Positions 13,985-18,295 of a stretch of DNA of 18,295 nt are shown here, piece after piece. A model generated the notes under the pieces. The model was given only the letters and a program-made list of their open reading frames with translations. It was not told the origin of the DNA and searched no databases. Origin of the DNA: Gammaproteobacteria bacterium (GTDB taxonomy: Bacteria; Pseudomonadota; Gammaproteobacteria; Acidithiobacillales; Acidithiobacillaceae); the NCBI GenBank assembly GCA_023381645.1, contig JAMCRJ010000040.1, forward strand, positions 1 to 18,295, in the 5' to 3' direction. Position 1 is the stretch's first letter. The number at the start of each line of letters is the position of its first letter. A program made the position numbers and the translations under genes.

Positions 13985-15358
13985 CTAATGCCCGAAGCCA
14001 TCCCCGGACGGCGCATAATTCTCAAAACGGGTATATTCACCGAAGAAACTCATCCGAACCGTCCCGATGGGTCCGTTGCGCTGTTTACCGATGATCACCT
14101 CGGCAATGCCCTTCACCTCTTCCTTGTCCTTGTAATACACCTCATCGCGATAGAGGAAGAGGATCAGGTCGGCATCCTGTTCAATGGCGCCGGACTCGCG
14201 CAGATCGGACATCTGCGGACGCTTCTCGGTACGATTTTCCAGACTTCGGTTGAGCTGGGAGAGGGCAATGACCGGGATCGACAGCTCTTTGGCCAACGCC
14301 TTGAGCGAGCGGCTGATCTCGGAAATCTCGGCGACCCGGTTATCACCCCGTCCCGGCACCTGCATGAGTTGCAGATAATCCACCACGATCAAAGCCAGGC
14401 CATGCTCCCGCTTCAACCGACGCGCCCGCGAGCGCAAATCCGTCGGGGTCAGCGCGGCAGAATCGTCGGCGAACAGGGGCGCGTTGCCGAGCTCACCGAT
14501 GGCATGGGCGATGCGCGGCCAATCGTCATTACCCAGGCTGCCATTGCGCAGGCGGTGCTGATCCACCCGCCCCCGCGACGAGAGCGCGCGCAGGACGATC
14601 TCTTCGGTCGGCATTTCCATGCTGAAGACCGCGACAGGCTTGCCTTCGATACAGGCGACATGCTCCGCTATATTCATGGCGAAAGAGGTTTTGCCCATAC
14701 TCGGACGGCCCGCGACAATAACGAGCTGGCCTGGGTGGAGGCCGGAGGTTTTCTCGTCCAGATCGGCAAAGCCCGTGGACAGCCCCGTGACGCCCTTCCT
14801 CTCGCGGGCGATGGTCTCGATCCGGTCGATAACCGCCGGAAGTGCATCCTTGAGTTGCTGGAAGCCTTCACCGGCTCGCTGCTGTCCTTCGGCGAGATGA
14901 AAGACCCGGCTTTCGGCCTCGTCCAACAATGCCTGAGCCTGCCGCCCTTCCGGGCGGTAGGCAAGCTCGGCAATTTCCCGACCGACCCGAATGAGGGCAC
15001 GCAGGGTGGCCCGCTCCCGCACGATCCGCGCATAGGCGAGCACATTGGCCGCCGAGGGTGTCTCGTTGGCCAGCATGAGGAGATACTGCACCCCGCCCAC
15101 ATCGGCGAGCTGCTCATGATCCTGCAACCACTCGGAGACCGTGATGGCGTCCACCGCCCGCCCGGCGCCCAGCATGGCGCCGATAGCCTGAAAAATCTGG
15201 CGGTGGCGACGCTCATAAAAATCTTCGGCCGCCACCGCCTCAGTGACCTGCTCCGCCGTCTCGGGGTCGATCAGCAGGGCGCCGATGACGGATTGCTCCG
15301 CCTCAATAGAGTGCGGCGGGGCCTTGACCCCGCCGCCGTAGTCCGCCGAATCAGACAC
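13985..15358 (-). CDS. dnaB: Replicative DNA helicase DnaB
   Basis: DnaB is the hexameric 5'-3' helicase that unwinds the chromosome at the fork. The 457-residue protein has the N-terminal helical domain ([20 protein letters not shown], then QIFQAIGAM), a linker, and the RecA-like domain with Walker [12 protein letters not shown] at 218-228, [10 protein letters not shown] as Walker B, the SQLNRSLE loop, and the arginine-finger region [20 protein letters not shown]. It ends with [20 protein letters not shown], the standard C-terminus. There is no intein. The start is a GTG at 15358 without a clear Shine-Dalgarno, only 14 nt after the rplI stop, so coupling to rplI is likely. Confidence 0.97.
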   Translation of the reverse strand: MSDSADYGGGVKAPPHSIEAEQSVIGALLIDPETAEQVTEAVAAEDFYERRHRQIFQAIGAMLGAGRAVDAITVSEWLQDHEQLADVGGVQYLLMLANETPSAANVLAYARIVRERATLRALIRVGREIAELAYRPEGRQAQALLDEAESRVFHLAEGQQRAGEGFQQLKDALPAVIDRIETIARERKGVTGLSTGFADLDEKTSGLHPGQLVIVAGRPSMGKTSFAMNIAEHVACIEGKPVAVFSMEMPTEEIVLRALSSRGRVDQHRLRNGSLGNDDWPRIAHAIGELGNAPLFADDSAALTPTDLRSRARRLKREHGLALIVVDYLQLMQVPGRGDNRVAEISEISRSLKALAKELSIPVIALSQLNRSLENRTEKRPQMSDLRESGAIEQDADLILFLYRDEVYYKDKEEVKGIAEVIIGKQRNGPIGTVRMSFFGEYTRFENYAPSGDGFGH

Positions 15359-15372
15359 GCCCGGGCCTGGGA

Positions 15373-15819
15373 TCAGGCGCGCTCGACGAAGACCATCACA
15401 TCCAGTTCGACCTCCGGGTGCAAATGCACACGCACCGGGAATTCGCCGATCCGTTTGATCGGCCCTCCCGCCAGACGGATTTCGGAATGAGCCACTTCGT
15501 GACCCAGGGCCGCCAGAGCCGCGCTGATGTCATGCAGGCCCACCGAGCCGAACAAACGACCATCCTCGCCCGCCTGCAGGGCAATCGTAACCATGGCATC
15601 GGCCAGCGCCGCGGCGCGCTGTTGCGCGGCTAGCAGGCGTTCTGCCTCCACCTGTTCCAGCGCCGCCTTACGGGCGGCAAAATCTTCCAGATTGCGCTGG
15701 TTGGCCACTACGGCCTTGCCCTGCGGCACCAGGAAATTACGCCCGTAACCCGGGCGCACTTCGACCACATCGCCCAGACGCCCCAACTTGTTGATACGTT
15801 CCAGTAAAATCACTTTCAT
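15373..15819 (-). CDS. rplI: 50S ribosomal protein L9
   Basis: L9 is an elongated large-subunit protein. The 148-residue product starts with the family signature MKVILLERINKLGRLGDVVE followed by VRPGYGRNFLVPQGKAV, has the long connecting helix (ARKAALEQVEAERLLAAQQR), and ends with the C-terminal domain (GRLFGSVGLHDISAAL through HPEVELDVMVFVERA). The ATG at 15819 has GGGAGGA upstream and gives the known N-terminus; the frame runs open further upstream but that part is not L9. It lies 37 nt after yybS and 14 nt before dnaB. Confidence 0.97.
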   Translation of the reverse strand: MKVILLERINKLGRLGDVVEVRPGYGRNFLVPQGKAVVANQRNLEDFAARKAALEQVEAERLLAAQQRAAALADAMVTIALQAGEDGRLFGSVGLHDISAALAALGHEVAHSEIRLAGGPIKRIGEFPVRVHLHPEVELDVMVFVERA

Positions 15820-15856
15820 TTCAAATTCCTCCCAAAAATTCTCTGCAAAACCGCCA

Positions 15857-16771
15857 TCAGGACCGCGGCCCGGCAAGCCGTCGGCGCAGGTGAAAAACAC
15901 GGTCCAGAATACCCAGCACACTGACCACCAGCAGGAACTGCGAAAGCAGGATCAGTCCGATATAAAAAGCCGCCAGCGCGATCAGGGGCCAGCCCCTCGA
16001 CGCAAACCACAGGTGCACCAGACTCAGTCCCTGCAGCAGGTACAGCCCACCGACCAGAATGGCGAGGTTCTGTACCGCCCATGTGCTGCCATGTGGCAGG
16101 AAAAAACCCAACCCCGTCACCACCGGCAACCAGATCAGCCACTCTGGCAGCACCCAGTCGCGAAACACCCGTTGCGGCACCACCATACCCTGAAACCGTT
16201 CGCGCCAGCGACTGGCCATCACCGCCGCCAGCGCCCAGAGCAGCGCCATGACCGCAGCGAGGATCCCTGGCATCAGACGAACCATATCGCCCAGGACCTG
16301 ACGCTGCGTCGCACTGAGATCCTTACGCGCCGGTGCCAGCAAGTGCTCCATCTGCGCCTGCCAGAAGCCTGGACCCGTACCCTGCGGTATGGCCCAGAGC
16401 AGGAGCACCAGCGTCAGGAGAGACAAGCCGATGACCACCCACACCACCCCGCCCCACCCCACGTCCCACTGCAACCCCTCTCCTAGGAGCCGTCCCGGCA
16501 ACCAGGCTACCAGCGCAAAGGCGACACCATACCATGGGTTCAGCGTGAACAGTGCGGAGGCGATTCCGGCAATCACCAGCACCTCGAGACTCTCCCTGCG
16601 TCCCGCCTGCAGAGTAACCAGCGCCACCAGAGCGACGCAGTTGAGCAGCAACGGGCCAGCAAGAAAGGGAATCAGGCCCGCCGCGCTGAACAGTACAGCA
16701 ATACTGACACCAGCTTGCCAGCGTCCGCTGAGAAACCAGCGGAGGACTCCGCCTCCTGGCTGCACCGCCAC
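15857..16771 (-). CDS. DUF2232 (YybS-like) inner-membrane protein
   Basis: The 304-residue product is almost all hydrophobic, with about eight membrane segments, for example AGLIPFLAGPLLLNCVALVA, VVWVVIGLSLLTLVLLLWAI, ILAAVMALLWALAAVMASRW and FYIGLILLSQFLLVVSVLGI. It matches the DUF2232/YybS pattern, including the late WLIWLPVVTGLGFFL and the closing VLGILDRVFHLRRRL. Function is unknown; in several phyla such genes lie between rpsR and rplI, as here (15 nt after rpsR, 37 nt before rplI). I take the GTG at 16771 as the start because it keeps the short gap to rpsR, but no Shine-Dalgarno is clear and a GTG two codons on is also possible. E. coli lacks this gene in its rpsF operon. Confidence 0.75.
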   Translation of the reverse strand: MAVQPGGGVLRWFLSGRWQAGVSIAVLFSAAGLIPFLAGPLLLNCVALVALVTLQAGRRESLEVLVIAGIASALFTLNPWYGVAFALVAWLPGRLLGEGLQWDVGWGGVVWVVIGLSLLTLVLLLWAIPQGTGPGFWQAQMEHLLAPARKDLSATQRQVLGDMVRLMPGILAAVMALLWALAAVMASRWRERFQGMVVPQRVFRDWVLPEWLIWLPVVTGLGFFLPHGSTWAVQNLAILVGGLYLLQGLSLVHLWFASRGWPLIALAAFYIGLILLSQFLLVVSVLGILDRVFHLRRRLAGPRS

Positions 16772-16786
16772 CGGAGCGCCGGCGCC

Positions 16787-17065
16787 TTAACGCACGACGT
16801 AGGGCAGTAACGCCAGAAAACGGGCGCGTTTGATCGCAGTGGTCAACTGCCGCTGATAGAGGTTGCTGGTTCCGGTAATCCGGCTGGGGACGATCTTGCC
16901 CGTCTCGCCCACATAGGCCTGCAAGGTCTTCAGATCCTTGTAGTCGATCTCTTTGACACCTTCCGCCCTGAACCGGCAGAACTTGCGACGGCGGGTAAAG
17001 TTGCTGCCGCCGCCACGCTTGTCGCCGTCACCGCCATCCCGATCTCTGTCCCGATTAAATGCCAT
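16787..17065 (-). CDS. rpsR: 30S ribosomal protein S18
   Basis: S18 pairs with S6 on the platform of the small subunit. The 92-residue product has the normal core from about residue 22: [20 protein letters not shown], then [20 protein letters not shown] and [20 protein letters not shown], ending FLALLPYV. The core is about 70 residues; the N-terminus adds a low-complexity charged and Gly-rich tail ([16 protein letters not shown]). A Shine-Dalgarno AAGGAGA lies just before the ATG. It starts 15 nt after rpsF, with no priB between the two as in E. coli. Confidence 0.97.
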   Translation of the reverse strand: MAFNRDRDRDGGDGDKRGGGSNFTRRRKFCRFRAEGVKEIDYKDLKTLQAYVGETGKIVPSRITGTSNLYQRQLTTAIKRARFLALLPYVVR

Positions 17066-17080
17066 CTGAAATCTCCTTGA

Positions 17081-17485
17081 TTAAGCCGTCACTACGGCTT
17101 CGTTAGCGCTGTGGTCCGGTTCGCCTTCGCCTTCGGCGGTCTCTTCGCTGCGTTCCCGACGGTCAGTCTCATCGCGGGCCAGGAAGGAAGGGCTGGTGAT
17201 GGCTTCATCGCGGGCCAGTATCAGATGGCGCAATACCGCGTCGTTGAAGCGGAAAGCGTCCTCCAGTTCAGCCAGCGCAACACTGCTGCACTCTATGTTC
17301 ATCAGCACATAGTGTGCCTTGTGGGCCTTCTTGATGGGGTAGGCCAGTTGCCGGCGGCCCCAGTCCTCCAGGCGATGAAAATGCCCGCCGTCGCTCTCGA
17401 TCATGCCGCGGTAGCGCTCGATCATCTGGGGGACCTGTTCACTCTGGTCAGGATGGACCAGAAACACAATTTCATAATGACGCAA
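17081..17485 (-). CDS. rpsF: 30S ribosomal protein S6 (TTG start)
   Basis: The 134-residue product begins [20 protein letters not shown], the normal S6 N-terminus, when read from the TTG at 17485-17483. That codon has a perfect AAGGAG six nt upstream. An in-frame GTG at 17506 would add seven residues (VNHKEQL) that S6 proteins do not have, and would place the AAGGAG inside the coding region, so TTG is very probably the real start. Further motifs are [20 protein letters not shown], then [20 protein letters not shown] and [13 protein letters not shown]. The C-terminal tail is acidic ([10 protein letters not shown]), as in E. coli S6, where Glu residues are added to such a tail by RimK. A promoter lies about 70 nt upstream. 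Confidence 0.95.
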   Translation of the reverse strand: MRHYEIVFLVHPDQSEQVPQMIERYRGMIESDGGHFHRLEDWGRRQLAYPIKKAHKAHYVLMNIECSSVALAELEDAFRFNDAVLRHLILARDEAITSPSFLARDETDRRERSEETAEGEGEPDHSANEAVVTA

Positions 17486-17491
17486 AAGTTG

Positions 17492-17497
17492 CTCCTT
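17492..17497 (-). promoter_or_regulatory. Ribosome binding site that fixes the TTG start of rpsF
   Basis: On the minus strand AAGGAG occupies 17497-17492, separated by CAACTT (six nt) from the TTG at 17485. No comparable site precedes the in-frame GTG at 17506. The TTG also gives the standard S6 N-terminus. Confidence 0.8.
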
Positions 17498-17553
17498 GTG
17501 GTTCACTGCGGAGTCCGGACGCCCATCGCCCGAACAAGGAGTAAAAGGTGAGG

Positions 17554-17585
17554 GCGTATTCTAATACGCGACGCGGGAAAAACAA
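17554..17585 (-). promoter_or_regulatory. Predicted promoter of the rpsF operon with a palindrome over the -10
   Basis: On the minus strand TTGTTT (17585-17580) and TAGAAT (17563-17558) are spaced by 16 bp. The -10 is inside a perfect 16-bp inverted repeat, GCGTATT-CT-AATACGC (17554-17569 in plus-strand reading). Transcription from near 17551 leaves a leader of about 65 nt. The palindrome could be an operator. In other bacteria S6-S18 binds its own leader RNA to repress the operon; the leader here has CCG-rich runs but I could not fold a sure match. Confidence 0.5.
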
Positions 17586-17609
17586 GGGGTTAACATTCTG
17601 GGCCGTGCA

Positions 17610-18295
17610 TCAGTCAATGCATCCGGGGGCAAGCGCCCGTAATTCTCCAATCTGCTGCAGGCAGCGCACCCGGTCAGCCGCGGACAGGGCGGACGTGGCG
17701 GCGTTACCGGCAAGACGCTCCAGGCGATCACCGGTCGGGAGCGCATCCCTGGACTGTAAATGCGCGATGGCCGTTTCCGCACCTTCCGGATCGTTACAGA
17801 CCAGCAACAGGTCGGCGCCCGCCGTCAGCGCCGCATCCACCCGGGCAGCCATGCCACCCGCAGCATGAGCACCCGCCATGCTGAGGTCATCACTGACCAC
17901 CACACCGGTGAAGCCCATCTCTTTACGAAGAATGTCCTGTAACCAGCGCGGAGAGAAACCGGCGGGGTGTTCACCATCCACCCTGGGATAAAGACAATGT
18001 GCGGGCATGATCGCCGGAATTCCTGCGGCGATCAGGGCCGCAAAGGGCTGGAGGTCTTCCTGAATGGCGCTGAACGGACGATCATCCAGCGGCAAATCGA
18101 GATGAGAGTCCGCGGCTACCGCCCCGTGACCGGGGAAATGCTTGGCGACCCCCTGCAGGCCGGTCAGGGCCATACCCTTCCAGAGTGCTGCCGCAATAGC
18201 GCCCACCCATACGGGATCGCGGTGGATGGCGCGATCGCCGATCACCGCAGAGATACCGCGATCCAGATCCACGCAGGGGGTAAAATCCAGATCAA
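17610..18295 (-). CDS. nagZ: Beta-N-acetylglucosaminidase NagZ (N-terminus outside window)
   Basis: NagZ is the cytoplasmic family 3 glycosidase that removes N-acetylglucosamine from anhydro-muropeptides in cell-wall recycling. The frame is open to the right edge, so 227 C-terminal residues are visible and roughly 110 are missing. The visible part starts DLDFTPCVDLDRG (the strand of the barrel that in E. coli reads SFAPVLD), then KHFPGHG with AADSHLDLP (the NagZ signature loop holding the catalytic Asp-His pair), IPAIMPAHCLYP, and VVVSDDLSMAGA with the catalytic nucleophile Asp. The C-terminal DALLTAGADLLLVCND-like strand is in place. An in-frame GTG at 18272 is not the start, because homology continues beyond it. 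It is upstream of rpsF in the same direction with 124 nt between, and rpsF has its own promoter. Confidence 0.93.
   Translation of the reverse strand, partial: DLDFTPCVDLDRGISAVIGDRAIHRDPVWVGAIAAALWKGMALTGLQGVAKHFPGHGAVAADSHLDLPLDDRPFSAIQEDLQPFAALIAAGIPAIMPAHCLYPRVDGEHPAGFSPRWLQDILRKEMGFTGVVVSDDLSMAGAHAAGGMAARVDAALTAGADLLLVCNDPEGAETAIAHLQSRDALPTGDRLERLAGNAATSALSAADRVRCLQQIGELRALAPGCID

Noticed and set aside
13814..15490. A 558-codon plus-strand frame opposite dnaB
   Set aside because: Antisense shadow of dnaB; the long open frame follows from the codon bias of the real gene.

Overview
The window looks like chromosomal DNA of an acidithiobacillus (Acidithiobacillus ferrooxidans/ferrivorans-like). 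The reasons are the high GC content, the lolB-ispE-tRNA-Gln-prs gene order, the protein sequences, and a set of secreted or metal-related accessory proteins that suits an acidophile. This genus assignment rests on recognition, not on a database search.

Left block (1-3035, + strand): the end of a TPR protein, then lolB and ispE, each joined to the gene before it by an ATGA overlap. tRNA-Gln(UUG) starts 4 nt after the ispE stop, and prs follows. tRNA-His has its own promoter and an encoded G-1. This block serves lipoprotein sorting to the outer membrane, isoprenoid precursor synthesis, PRPP synthesis and translation.

Middle block (about 3036-9375): an accessory region full of broken genes. It starts beside the tRNA-His 3' end with the C-terminal part of a tyrosine recombinase pointing at the tRNA, the usual layout of a tRNA-targeted island. 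Next come the N-terminal part of what looks like a DUF4011-type defence helicase, a small segment with imperfect inverted repeats, and a short CusA/CzcA fragment. An intact CusF-like periplasmic copper-binding protein follows, in which the usual His ligand is replaced by Met. Then there is a small orphan secreted protein, an outer-membrane barrel of the Phenol_MetA_deg type, a YbjQ-like protein and a convergent antitoxin-like gene that both lack their C-termini, and the last codons of a type I methylase (HsdM). An alanine-zipper lipoprotein with its own terminator and a secreted protein with a 3D/double-psi-barrel-like domain close the block. I read this as a decayed island that once carried phage-defence and metal-resistance genes.

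Right block (9376-18295, all - strand): pepP, a DUF4168 secreted protein, and a long run rpsF-rpsR-yybS(DUF2232)-rplI-dnaB-alr-radA, with nagZ entering from the right edge. The ribosomal genes have a recognisable promoter with a palindrome over its -10, and rpsF very probably starts at TTG. No priB lies between rpsF and rpsR. I found no CRISPR array, no complete insertion sequence and no rRNA.
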